A DNA stretch of 64,000 nt, taken from the NCBI GenBank assembly GCA_028023455.1, contig JAQFVV010006856.1:136501-200500 (forward strand), written 5' to 3'. The notes beneath the pieces were generated by a model that saw nothing but the letters and a program-made list of their open reading frames with translations, was not told where the DNA came from and did no database searches. The position numbers were made by a program, and so were the translations under genes. This document shows positions 23,530-32,970 of this stretch, piece by piece. Source of the stretch: Epiperipatus broadwayi. Lineage: Eukaryota > Onychophora > Udeonychophora > Euonychophora > Peripatidae. Numbering within the stretch: the first letter of the stretch is position 1; the number at the start of each line of letters is the position of its first letter.

Positions 23530-23578
23530 GGTTTTTCACTAATGAAAGCCACAAGCTAGAAACTAGTCTGGGAATGTT
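23530..23578 (+). ncRNA. Worn gamma hammerhead at the array turning point
   Basis: CTAATGA (23538-23544), stem II agc with gct around cacaa, GAAA, and the self-complementary actagt followed by a C cleavage position. Only G5 of the core is lost. Stem II uses an A-U pair where the 55-56 kb copies use G-C, a compensatory change. Confidence 0.55.
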
Positions 23579-23961
23579 GGATAAGTAGGCACTAGATAGG
23601 GATTTTATGCACAAAACTTCCTGCATCCATTGATTACAAAGGCTTGCAGTTGGTGTTACTATTACATGGAGTTAGGTACTCTTATTAATAGCATGGGTAA
23701 GTATGTCTTAATGGTTTTATATCTTTTTTGTCCATAGGATAATGGTGATTGTGGTTTTTGGAAAACCTGAAGAAAGCAAAATATATAAATGCTAAACTGA
23801 GTTCAGACCTATATGACTATATAAGCAAATAAGCTTGTGTTGGAACATTATGGAGTTTTTATCTTGGCTCATAGATTCTTAGTTAACCAAAAGATAAAAG
23901 ATGATTGCTGGAGAGTTCCATTAGATTCTAAGTTCTAGGTTTATTGCTCTCAAATCCAAGG

Positions 23962-24005
23962 CGCCTCATTAATGAAATCCATAAGCTAGAAACTAGGTTA
24001 GGAAT
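23962..24005 (+). ncRNA. Worn gamma hammerhead
   Basis: The core reads TTAATGA and the stem III region reads actagg, so both the catalytic box and the cleavage site are damaged. It lies about 428 bases after the previous plus-strand copy. Confidence 0.45.
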
Positions 24006-24190
24006 ATTGGATGAGTAGATACTAGATAGGGATTTTATACACAGACCTTTCTGCATTCATTGTTTACATAGGCTTGCACATGGTGGCACTGCTGCATGGA
24101 ATATTTGGGACTCTTATTAACAGCATGTATAAGCATATAAAATGGTAATCATGTGATATTTTCTATGGTTTTATATTTCTTCTTTGTTCA

Positions 24191-26955
24191 TGAAATTTAC
24201 CTTGCATTTCTTAACAACAAAAACTCTCTCTACAGTACTTTTTGATTGTCTAAAATCCCATTGAGCTTCTGCCACTCTATAATTGAAAACAATTTAAATA
24301 AAATCCTTGGAAATACTATTGATGAAGAAGGTAATTATATCAAACAGTGTAATTATTACAGAATTTTTTAATTAATAAACCTTATAAATAGAAGCAAGTA
24401 AATCATTCTTAAATCAAATGGTTCAGTATTCACCAGTACAATAGTTTTGAAGCTATCATTTTAGCCCCATATTTTAAAACCTCCAGATATCCTGAAGTCT
24501 TTCCATTTTCATGATAATATTGTTATATTGTATTTTTATATAATCTAAATGAGTTGCTAGTCATTTACATTTCAATTTTAGTATTATAAATTTATTAAAC
24601 GCACATTGATTACATAAGTAATATTTTAGTATTATTATAAGAAATAATAGAATCTTTGTGTTTAAAATATCTATCACTATTTTTCAAAATGTCATCCACT
24701 GATTTAATACAATTATGATTTTAATGTATGAAAAAGGATTAAAGTAACAATTGCTAACAAATAACTAACTCTTCTTTGCCATTTTTTATCCCTCAGTCAC
24801 TCTTTTGTTAGCCATCCAATTATTGACTTTATATCCTTATATGGTTATTAAAGCCCTACATCAATTTTACCATTTTCAAGCTGAAACATCACATTATTTT
24901 AAAACCTAGGTAGAAATGATACAATTATAATTAGAAAACTAATTAGAATTCAATTTTTTAATAAGCCAAGAATGTCATCGCAAATGAAATTCAATTTTTT
25001 AATAAAGAATCTCATCACAACACACTTTTTAAAACTCCTATATTTGATAACTGATAAATTCAAAACTAAATGAATAATAGTAATAAAAGATTGGTCTATC
25101 ACAGTAAAGATAAGTACCATGCATCACATGATATATTCTCTTTTTCCATTTTTTCTAGAAACTGAAATATTAACAATAAAGATAATAGTATCTTTTCTCC
25201 ATTAATAAGCAATACATAAAACCGTTAATAGTACTGAAGAGTAAAATTTAATTTTATGATCCATTTCTAATAAATATTATTGTTTTTCTAGAATTGATGT
25301 TTTTTATTATATATATCAAGTGTAATTGTATGATTACAATTACAAAATCTTGCTTTGGATTTTAAAATGTCTTATTTATTTAAAAGAAATACTTACACGG
25401 AAAAGAAATAACTAAACTTCTATACTCCAAGTTAATCTTTACATACTTGTAGCTAAAAACAGTATAACAAATTTCTTTTTAGTCTTTCCCCATGCATCAT
25501 GTAGTTGTAAATAGTAAGTTACATTTTTCAAAATAATTAACAGCGCATGATAGTGCTGTCAACCACAGCCTGAAAATTTTAAAATAAAAATTAATCAGAC
25601 AACAGTGTTGAATAATTTATAATCAGTGTAATATAAAGTAATAATTCTGATTGGCTGTTTGGTAAAATCAATAGATATCTATACTCTATCTAAATATAAA
25701 CGTGTTTTTAATAAATATCTAAGTAAAATTATGATATCTGAAATAAAACTTAAAAAATATTTTATTATATCTTTAGGTAGCTAAATAAAAAAAATATTTT
25801 TTTTAATATCATAAACCGTGTAGGTTTTTGTTAAAAATAATATAAAATACATTTTGTATAAAAATGCAGACAAAAGCGATATTTATATCACATTTTGATT
25901 TTAAATTCAACGTTGTTGAATATTAAAAAAGTACAAATGAAAAATAGCAAGAACTTTTTAAAATTATAAAAAAATTTACATTAAAAACAAAATCACATTT
26001 ATTGATCTCAAAGTATTCTCAATGGATAATATAGTATATTATATATATATAAATTACATTAAAACTCATCATATTTTCGAAACGTAAAAGTGAAGCAATT
26101 TCTAATGACATGATTTGTGCAAAGAAAATAAAATATACATTTATCAATACAACATTGTTTCTATAGTCTAAAAATGAAATAAAAATTGTATGAAATAAAA
26201 ATTTTTTTAAACTTTTAATAAATGATTCAAAATAAAGTAATCAAAATATTTAATACAAAATTTTAAAATTACAAAAAGTATATATTAATTGAAAAAAAAA
26301 AAAAAACAAAACATTAATTTGAAACTAATTGTGATAATGACTGACATAAATTTGGTAATTTTTAAAATATATATGTATATAAATCATCAGTCAAAAAAAA
26401 AAAAAAATTCAGCTAAAATTATTTTTGACAGGAAAAAAAAAATGGAAAAAAATGTAAAAAACACTTTTTACTGGCTGGTAAAAGAAAACGTAAATGCAGA
26501 ATAATTCTTTATATTTTTATTTTGTACAAATAAAATTTATTCACCTGGATTTAAAAAAAATTTAAAAACAGAAAATATTATTATATTTAACATGAAACAA
26601 AATTTTCACATTTAAAGTTTTTCAGATTCGAGGTTACACAAATATGTATGAATTTTTACATCTAAGATTATCTATATATTTTTGATGAAAGATCCTGGTA
26701 TAAAAATTTTGTTTCATGCTAAATATAAATAGATATCTTTGTTTATATATAAAACTTGTAATTTTTTTTTTTTTTTTTTGGTTTGAAACAAATGATATAT
26801 TGGTACTATACTTCAACTTGGCAGCTTAATTATACTGATTTGTAAAATCTCAAAAGATAGCATTTAAAAAAATCTTATTTTAATACATAAAGATTCAAAA
26901 TTGGCATACAAACATTGAATAAAGTTTTCACTATAGTATGGAATAATGGCAAAAT
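24191..26955. other. Long AT-rich stretch, partly aquaporin 3' UTR
   Basis: No coding frame or RNA gene was recognised. The part nearest the aquaporin stop codon (below 26956) must contain its 3' untranslated region, since the gene is on the minus strand, but I cannot place the poly(A) site. A, T and TA runs are frequent (26289-26303, 26395-26408, 26762-26779). Confidence 0.5.
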
Positions 26956-27174
26956 TTAAACTGCTTCGGTTTTTTCCAAACTTTGCTTGCCTGCATTGGA
27001 GGCACTTTTCTTTGGTTCTTTGTCAAAAGCATCTGTATCATGTGTTGCAACACTTTCGTAATTGACAGACAACAAACATCCTTTAATTTTTCCTCTACTA
27101 GAATTAACAGCAAAAATATATTCATAAACTACACCAGCGACGACTCCTCCCATAATAGGTCCAAGCCAATAAAC
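26956..27174 (-). CDS. Aquaporin, last coding exon
   Basis: This minus-strand exon of 72 codons plus stop begins right after a splice acceptor (tttttag, with AG at plus 27175-27176) in phase 0 and ends with TAA at 26956-26958. Its start, VYWLGPIMGGVVAG, is the conserved end of loop E and beginning of the sixth membrane helix of MIP-family channels. The helix continues through VVYEYIFAVNSSR into the cytosolic tail. The tail is hydrophilic, rich in Ser, Asp, Glu and Lys, with possible phosphorylation sites (SVNYESVATHDTD), and ends EKTEAV, a possible PDZ-type end. Aquaporins pass water, and in some subfamilies glycerol, across membranes; the subfamily cannot be set from this exon, though the text resembles classical AQP1/4-type channels. 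The NPA motifs must lie in upstream exons at higher coordinates, which I did not find in this window. It is the only host gene supported here. Confidence 0.88.
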   Translation of the reverse strand, partial: VYWLGPIMGGVVAGVVYEYIFAVNSSRGKIKGCLLSVNYESVATHDTDAFDKEPKKSASNAGKQSLEKTEAV

Positions 27175-27720
27175 CTAAAAATAAAATATATGTATATGTA
27201 AACATTAATCGTCAAGTATTTTTGAACATATGTCTTCAGAAAAGGTAATTATTTTATTAATTTTAAGTTTTTGCATATACTGTAAAGAACAAATAAATAT
27301 ATGCGTGTGTTTACCCATGTGTTGGTGTAGATATAGAATAAATAAATAAAAATAGTAATACTACTAATAACAAGATATAAATATTATTGTTGTTTTTCCA
27401 ATGAAATAAACAACTAATTAAAACTTTTAAGGTCTGGATTTATTTTATTTCTGTGAAAAACATTAAAAGGAGACCAAACCAAAATATAAAAAAAACGAAG
27501 GGGGATAAGTTATAATAAAAAGATTAAACTATAATGTATTTGAAAACATAGTTAATTGGAGATTATAATTAATTAAATTTTTTTTGCTTAATTATTTAAA
27601 GAAATCAGAAAGAATAGTATAAAAGAAAGAGGAATGGAAAGAAGAGTATAGTTTCTATCAAAAACTCCAAACATTGTCAGAGATTTTCTCATTCACTAAA
27701 AATTAACTTACCATCAGTAT
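27175..27720 (-). other. Aquaporin intron, proximal part
   Basis: Sequence directly upstream of the aquaporin acceptor, AT-rich with no coding signal. The intron probably continues through the repeats that follow, as no donor site with a matching exon was recognised. Confidence 0.5.
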
Positions 27721-27858
27721 AATATAGGGTATATGAGCACAGACTTTCACACCACCCACCTCTCTCCACTCTATCTAATAACACTGATACACTTAAACAC
27801 AAAGTGGAGAGAGGTGGGTGGTGTGAAAGTCTGTGCTCATATACCCTATATTACATAT
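27721..27858. mobile_element. Short palindrome made of two alpha tRNA-like ends
   Basis: Two nearly perfect inverted arms of about 52 bases (tatgagcacagactttcaca near 27731 and its complement near 27824) face each other over a loop of about 30 bases. The right arm matches the 3' end of alpha copy 1 (gaaagtctgtgctcatat). The ribozyme part is absent. It lies within the presumed aquaporin intron. Confidence 0.75.
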
Positions 27859-28289
27859 ATATAGCCACAGGTATATAACAAGCCTGTGTTTCAGTTATTA
27901 CCATCAGTATGGAAAATTCCATCATTTAACTTTTAATTGACAAAAGATATGCTTTCGGAAGATTTATATTCCTCATTTTATAGCATTAATGCTAAGTTAA
28001 TAGTTTAGATTAAATTGAAATATGGAGCTGAAGGCAGGACATCAAAAATAATCACTGATAGTCATCATGCCATATTTATATTATTTTGTCCTACATAACT
28101 GAGAAAAACATTGATGAAAAGCATTTTACATCATGGAATATTTTAATCAGATATAAAATTTGCAAATATTTATTTTCAAACACAAGCTTTTTTTTGTTAC
28201 TTATATAAATGGAATAAACTTTATTTGTATTTGATAACTGTAATATTATTTGATTTTTACTTAGTATATAAATGTTTAACAACCTTCAG

Positions 28290-28545
28290 ACTTTAAAACA
28301 GGCAAAACTCCCTATATATATTGCCACACACAGAAAGCTAGAGCAATCAATGGATGCAGAAGGCTCGTGCATAAAATCCTCATCTAGTCCCTACTCATCC
28401 AATATCCCCAGACTAGTTTCTGGCTTATGGCCTTCGTATGTGAGGAGCCTTGGATTTTATGCACAAGCCTTCTGGCATCCATTGATTACTCTAGCTTGCT
28501 GTGTGTGGCAATATATATAGTGAGTTTTGCCTGTTTTAACAACAA
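28290..28545. mobile_element. Gamma unit pair in inverted orientation
   Basis: The left arm begins aaacaggcaaaactcc and the right arm ends gagttttgcctgtttt. Inside, the atcaatggatgc and gcatccattgat blocks pair. A minus-strand hammerhead remnant lies at 28395-28445, with stem II ggc/gcc and gaaactagtc intact, but with the CTGATGA box reading CATACGA. The short plus-strand open frame across it is not a gene. Confidence 0.65.
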
Positions 28546-28559
28546 TTGTACACAAGCAT

Positions 28560-28700
28560 AAGGAGGTGGTCATGCATGTTTATTGGCTTTTACCTCCAGA
28601 CTTTCCAGTTCTTTTTAAATTCATATAAATAACGATACAATAAGACAAATGACCCCCAAGATGCATTTCATGCTGAACCAGCACTCATCAGTTGGGCCAG
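28560..28700 (-). mobile_element. SINE-like repeat beta, copy 1
   Basis: On the minus strand a hammerhead is followed by tatcgttatttatatgaatt, an A-rich patch with gaactggaaagtctggaggt, and tttattgg-type text. The same order occurs in copy 2 (28990-29175) and, without the ribozyme, in the insertion at 40206-40285. The CT/TA microsatellite follows on the plus side. Confidence 0.65.
28652..28700 (-). ncRNA. Type I hammerhead ribozyme, beta family, best-preserved copy
   Basis: Minus strand: CTGATGA (plus 28685-28691) and GAAA (28666-28669) are both intact. Stem I is a perfect 5 bp pair of CCCAA (28696-28692) with TTGGG (28659-28655). Stem II is gtgct with agcat around ggttc, closed by a G-U pair. 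Stem III is the self-complementary AUGCAU with no room for a loop, then C17, giving the cut between 28660 and 28659 (site AUC). All invariant bases are present. A single molecule cannot close this stem III, so activity would need two copies pairing, as known for minimal type I hammerheads in tandem repeats. Confidence 0.78.
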
Positions 28701-28707
28701 GTCACTA

Positions 28708-28708
<1 letters not shown>

Positions 28709-28798
<90 letters not shown>
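28709..28798. repeat. (CT)n(TA)n microsatellite
   Basis: About ten CT units run into about 35 TA units, between the two beta hammerheads. Confidence 0.95.
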
Positions 28799-28799
<1 letters not shown>

Positions 28800-28989
28800 C
28801 CCAAAGAATATTTATCTATAGTAAATTGTTACATTTTTATTTAATGTCAAATTCACTCCACTCATAACTTTGACACCATTCACCACAGTTAAATACAATA
28901 ATAATTATTACTAATCATTTTCTAAACTAGAGATTATCTCTAGCACAGATATAAACTTTAAACCTCAGTTAAAAATTAATATATCTGAT

Positions 28990-29175
28990 TTTCTAATTTT
29001 AAACATACACACACATGGAGTTATTCACCTTTGTCTTTCCCATGTGCAGATATATTAAACAACCTCCATGCTTTCCCATTCTTTTTAAATTCATATAAAT
29101 AAAGATACAATAAAAGACAAATGCCCCCAATATGCATTTTGTGCTGAACCAGCACTCATCAGTTGGCCGAGTGCT
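28990..29175 (-). mobile_element. SINE-like repeat beta, copy 2
   Basis: Same orientation and order as beta copy 1: ribozyme core, then tatctttatttatatgaatt and an A-rich patch with gaatgggaaagcatggaggt. The minus-strand open frame covering it (28999-29184) is a by-product of the repeat. Confidence 0.65.
29122..29168 (-). ncRNA. Hammerhead, beta family, one core base lost
   Basis: CTGATGA is intact (plus 29156-29162) and stem II is perfect (gtgct with agcac). Stem I keeps CCAA with TTGG. GAAA has become AAAA (29137-29140), so G12 is lost and cleavage should be weak or absent. The expected cut is between 29131 and 29130, 471 bases from that of copy 1 in the same orientation. Confidence 0.65.
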
Positions 29176-29738
29176 TGCAGACAATCAACGTGCATTCAAT
29201 TTATATATGTAAAAGTAAATTTATAAGTTTTATAACATTTTGACTTTCCATTTCTTATAGATATATGTATGAACTGAAAGTTTGTGTGTGCATTAAGCAT
29301 TCGGTGCATGTGTTACAATCATTTCAAATAAAAACATGAATTTTTAAAAAATATATATATATAGAAAAATTAACAATTAGGAAAGATTTCAATACTTTTT
29401 ATTGTTTTACTTATTAATTTAATGACCTTGCTGTAATTAGATTAGTTCTATTTCTATGAATAAAATTATTGCCACTTAATAAAGTAAATAATATGAACTT
29501 ATCTATTAAAAATTATTAACCTCAAAAGATTAAATTTTATAATTAATTCGACAATTGATTATACAATCACAATAATCGAAATAGCAAATAAGCTTCTATA
29601 AGCTAAATGATATAGTATTCATGTTGTGATGCCCAATGTATTAATATGGAATATCTACTATAACAAATTTACCCAAAATTGTAAATATAATAACTTGAGT
29701 GCACTGCTAATACATTATTTACTTTTAAATTAATACAC
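29176..29738. other. AT-rich DNA without a recognisable gene
   Basis: No coding frame, structured RNA or repeat was recognised. Confidence 0.45.
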
Positions 29739-30044
29739 TGTACAGGCTTACACAAGCCTGCACATATATAATGTAATATAAGGGATTTGAACTCAGATTT
29801 TTACACGACCCTCAACTCCAGTACAACATGAGGAGGCAGAATGACTAAATGGTCAACATGGGTAGGATGACAACCTTGGCACTAACATGGGCTTTGAATG
29901 TTCCATCATCAGATTTTCAATGAAATGGATGGCTTAAGAGTTGTAGGTTGGAGTAGTTTGAAGCCTATCTATTAAAGTATGAAGATTGGCTATCTTAATA
30001 TAAAGCTGAGCACTGATTGTATATATGAGTGAGGATAGTAATCT

Positions 30045-30091
30045 GGACCAATTGATGATTGCTGGTTTAGCATGAAATACATATATTGGTG
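30045..30091 (+). ncRNA. Hammerhead, alpha family, C3 changed
   Basis: Stem I is perfect (accaa 30047-30051 with ttggt 30086-30090). GAAA is present (30074-30077), and stem II is tgct with agca. The box reads TTGATGA (30052-30058), so C3 is lost and activity is doubtful. Confidence 0.6.
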
Positions 30092-30142
30092 ATTATTTAT
30101 CTTTTCAACATGTGTATGATCAGATGGGTCAGCAATATGAGA

Positions 30143-30188
30143 TGGCTTGGAGAGTTGAGAGTTGTGTGAAAGTCTGAGTTTGAATCCC
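30143..30188 (+). promoter_or_regulatory. tRNA-like A-box and B-box
   Basis: tggcttggaga (30143-30153) fits an A-box and gagtttgaatccc (30176-30188) fits a B-box. Their spacing is that of a tRNA-derived internal Pol III promoter. It lies downstream of the ribozyme within the alpha unit. Confidence 0.5.
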
Positions 30189-30302
30189 TTATATTACATT
30201 ATTTACTTTTGCAAATTATCAGATACTTGGAATATCTGATAGAGATTCATAGGTACAAAAGTACACACCAGATTCCATCAATATATTTTTCTTTTACAAT
30301 AT

Positions 30303-30436
30303 ATATATAAAATTGAATATTTATAAATACAGTAATCAGAAATATTTTAAAAATTTTATCCATTTAGTAGCACTTTTGACTATTCTCATAGTCATTGTCA
30401 ACTAACACTTATATATATATATATATATATATATAT
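30303..30436. mobile_element. Family delta, left arm only, copy 3a
   Basis: aattgaatatttataaatac and ttatccatttagtagcactt match the left arm of delta copies 1 and 2. The arm is cut off by a TA run at 30411-30436. Confidence 0.6.
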
Positions 30437-30797
30437 CAAAATACAGTACAATTTTACATAAATTATATTAATTTTAGAAATACTTTCAACTATACATTTT
30501 GTAGTCTTTATCAACTATATAGCATTGAATAATCAAAACGAGACAGCCTTTAACAATATCCATAGTTCAATTCAGATTTTCCACAATTCTGTTATTTTAA
30601 CATTTGATGACTGCATAGCCTCTTTTATTTTACATTTAAAATAACAGAATTGTGGGAAATCTGAATTGAACTATGGGTAAAAGTTGTCTCGTTTTGATTA
30701 TTCAATGTTATATAGTTGATAAAGACTACAGAATGTATAGTCGAAAGTACTTCTAAAAATAATATAATTTATGTATATTGTACTGTATTTTGATATA
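30433..30797. mobile_element. Fold-back repeat, family delta, copy 3b
   Basis: The arms start tatatcaaaatacagta and end tactgtattttgatata. Inner landmarks are aatcaaaacgagaca and ccacaattctgttattttaa with their complements. The centre is near 30620. The next 2.2 kb element begins four bases after its end. Confidence 0.75.
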
Positions 30798-30800
30798 TAT

Positions 30801-32970
30801 TGTAACAATCTGGGGAGAAGGTAGACTTACGTAAACTGCACTACGGGGCGCCATCTAGAATTTGAACCTAGAAAAATTTATAAAGTAGGCAGATACGTAA
30901 GTAAAAAAAAAAAATTTTTTTTAAAATTTTGATTCCGGTCATTAGCCCAAGTCACTAGCTCAGGGAGTAGCAGAGATTAAATGATATAATCTAAAAGTAT
31001 ATAAAAAAAGAATAAAATAAGCCACTGCCAGTAATTAGCATACAAACATTTATTTACGCACATATATATATAAGATTGGAAATTGTTTTAGTATCAGTTT
31101 ACATTTTAACATTTAACATTATTTTTAACTTTACTTTAGATTTTAATTTGCATTTTAATTTCTATTATACTATCAGTTTACATTTTAATTAAGTTTGCAC
31201 AGATAGAATTATAAAAATTTGCTTTAATAATGTTGAGTATAGATCGGTTACATAGATTACAACGGTTAAAAACATTTCAGAATAAACATAAACGATCAAA
31301 ATATAAAATCATTGATACTGACAATTGCAGAGGGAAATTTATAAGTAACCCAATAGTATTCACCGTAAGATACTTGCATTGTCACCAATAACTTAAAAGA
31401 CATCCGAATAAATACATTTTAGATACTCACCATAAGGTATCATTATTTATCGAATGTCTATATATTTTGATCAAATATGAAAACCCAAAACATACTTAAC
31501 CGATAACCAATCCATGCAAGCGTCTATAAACAACATAAATTTAATGCATTTTTATTTAGTGTCGAGTATGAATAGACTACATAGATTTGCATTTGAAAAT
31601 AAAACATTCTATCCCTATTTAACCTTAGGCTAAAGGTTCGCAGCCAAAACTGGTGTCAAGTTATCTGATATATCGATGCATTCAATGTAATACGAAATAT
31701 GGCAGCACCAAAAAGTTAAGAGAAGAAATTGCCTCTCATCAAATAGGAATATGACATTTATCTGACAAGAAGAGCAATAAAAAAAAAACTCCATAGAAAG
31801 GAACTGCGTTCTCCGGCTTATAATTCCTTTCATAGGCAAACGGGTGAGTGTGGCGTATGAAACGATTCTGCCTGTAGCAAATCTGATATTACATCTACTA
31901 ATCACACCAATATATCCCATCCATTGACCCAATTCAACTACAACACCAATAACCTAAGATTACCCTCCCCTAATATAACTTTACAAATCTATACAGCCAT
32001 TCATGCCCGACTTAAGTTTAACATTTATAGAATTAATTTAACGAAAAACAAAAATCATGATAAAACTTAAAGAACAAAAAATAAATAAATGGAAATGATT
32101 TTAACTAAAAAAAAAAAAATCAAATAACATTATTAATATTAATTTACGTTGGTCAGATAGGGTTCTATTTGTATTTTTTATATATGGAAAGTTTTTAATT
32201 TAATGTTCATAAATTATAAAGTTCTTACGGTTTTTTAAACAGTTCATCTTTATATGTTCCTTGCCATTTGAATGTGAATTCCCATGCCATCCTAAAAAGA
32301 TTGGTATCCATTTAGCCATTGTTTTATTTATTCATTCGGAGGTTTTTTAGTTTAGTTGGTCCTCAATGTAGAAAACGATGTTTCACTCCCTTTTCTTTAA
32401 CAGCTGAAAGAATTGAAAGTGCGTCTTTCAATCCCTTTACCTCCAACTCCGTACTAATACATATAGTCACATCGTAATAATAATCTCTCCTTAATAATTT
32501 CCAAACTTGTCTTTTTATATTAATTTGAAGGATTGAATTTACATTGCGTCATCGATGAGATGGTCTTTTCACTGAGGTCTGATTCCATTGCTTTTCTCTT
32601 CATTGGCTATTAGTTCCTATTGTTTTCCTACCTGACCGATGCTTTTACATTTAAATGCCCAAGGCTAGTTTACATTTAACTAATTAAAACAATCTTTTCC
32701 ATTTCTGATTAATTAATGTGTTTTCCAAGATTAAAGATATATTTTTATCTCTAAATCTTTTTAAGTTTTTGTTTTTAAAATACTTTTCTATTTTTAATAA
32801 AGTTTTATTTTAATATTTTTTTTTTTATCTGTGCGATTTATATTTACGAGTTTAAGATGATTTTTTTAATTTTCAGTTTTTAATTCTTAAAAAAGAAATT
32901 TTTATTGGCAAACTTTTTTTTTTATGTTTACTAATAAAAAATAATGTAACGTACGTATGTGCCCATTACA
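30801..32970 (+). mobile_element. 2.2 kb TGTAAC-ended element, copy A
   Basis: Runs from tgtaacaatctgg to gcccattaca and matches copy B (37892-40095) along its whole length. Both ends are TG...CA with short inverted TGTAAC/GTTACA or close variants. It contains two homologous inner units (about 31200-31560 and 31561-32040), a region with ttaataaagttttatttt near 32793, and no long coding frame. Its flanks are both atat, consistent with a 4 bp target duplication but ambiguous in AT repeat. Short open frames on either strand are not conserved between copies. A solo LTR fits the ends, while a non-autonomous TIR transposon remains possible. Confidence 0.75.

Larger units (their letters stand above)
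22489..24190. mobile_element. Inverted array of gamma repeat units
   Basis: Three gamma units lie in tandem on the minus strand (their cagtag landmarks are at 22518, 22966 and 23410, so the period is about 445). They are followed head-on by two units on the plus strand (landmarks tggtgttactatt near 23653 and tggtggcactgc near 24081). The turning point is near 23528. Each unit carries a worn hammerhead core next to a tagtgcctac/gtaggcacta block. The arrangement is a 1.7 kb palindrome of retrozyme-like monomers. No coding capacity is visible. Confidence 0.75.
29740..30210 (+). mobile_element. SINE-like repeat alpha, copy 4, with terminal inverted ends
   Basis: Longest alpha copy. The left end (29766-29819) is the complement of the right end (30155-30203), so the tRNA-like tail is present at both ends in opposite orientation. 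In between lie ccatcatcagattttcaatg, ctattaaagtatgaagattg, the hammerhead core (30045-30091) and a tRNA-like tail with A-box-like tggcttggaga and B-box gagtttgaatccc. Confidence 0.7.

Noticed and set aside
31630-31932. 100-codon minus-strand open frame in element A, with a similar shorter frame in element B (38746-38937)
   Set aside because: The frames are not kept between copies beyond DNA similarity, and the element shows no codon-level constraint. It is noncoding repeat sequence.
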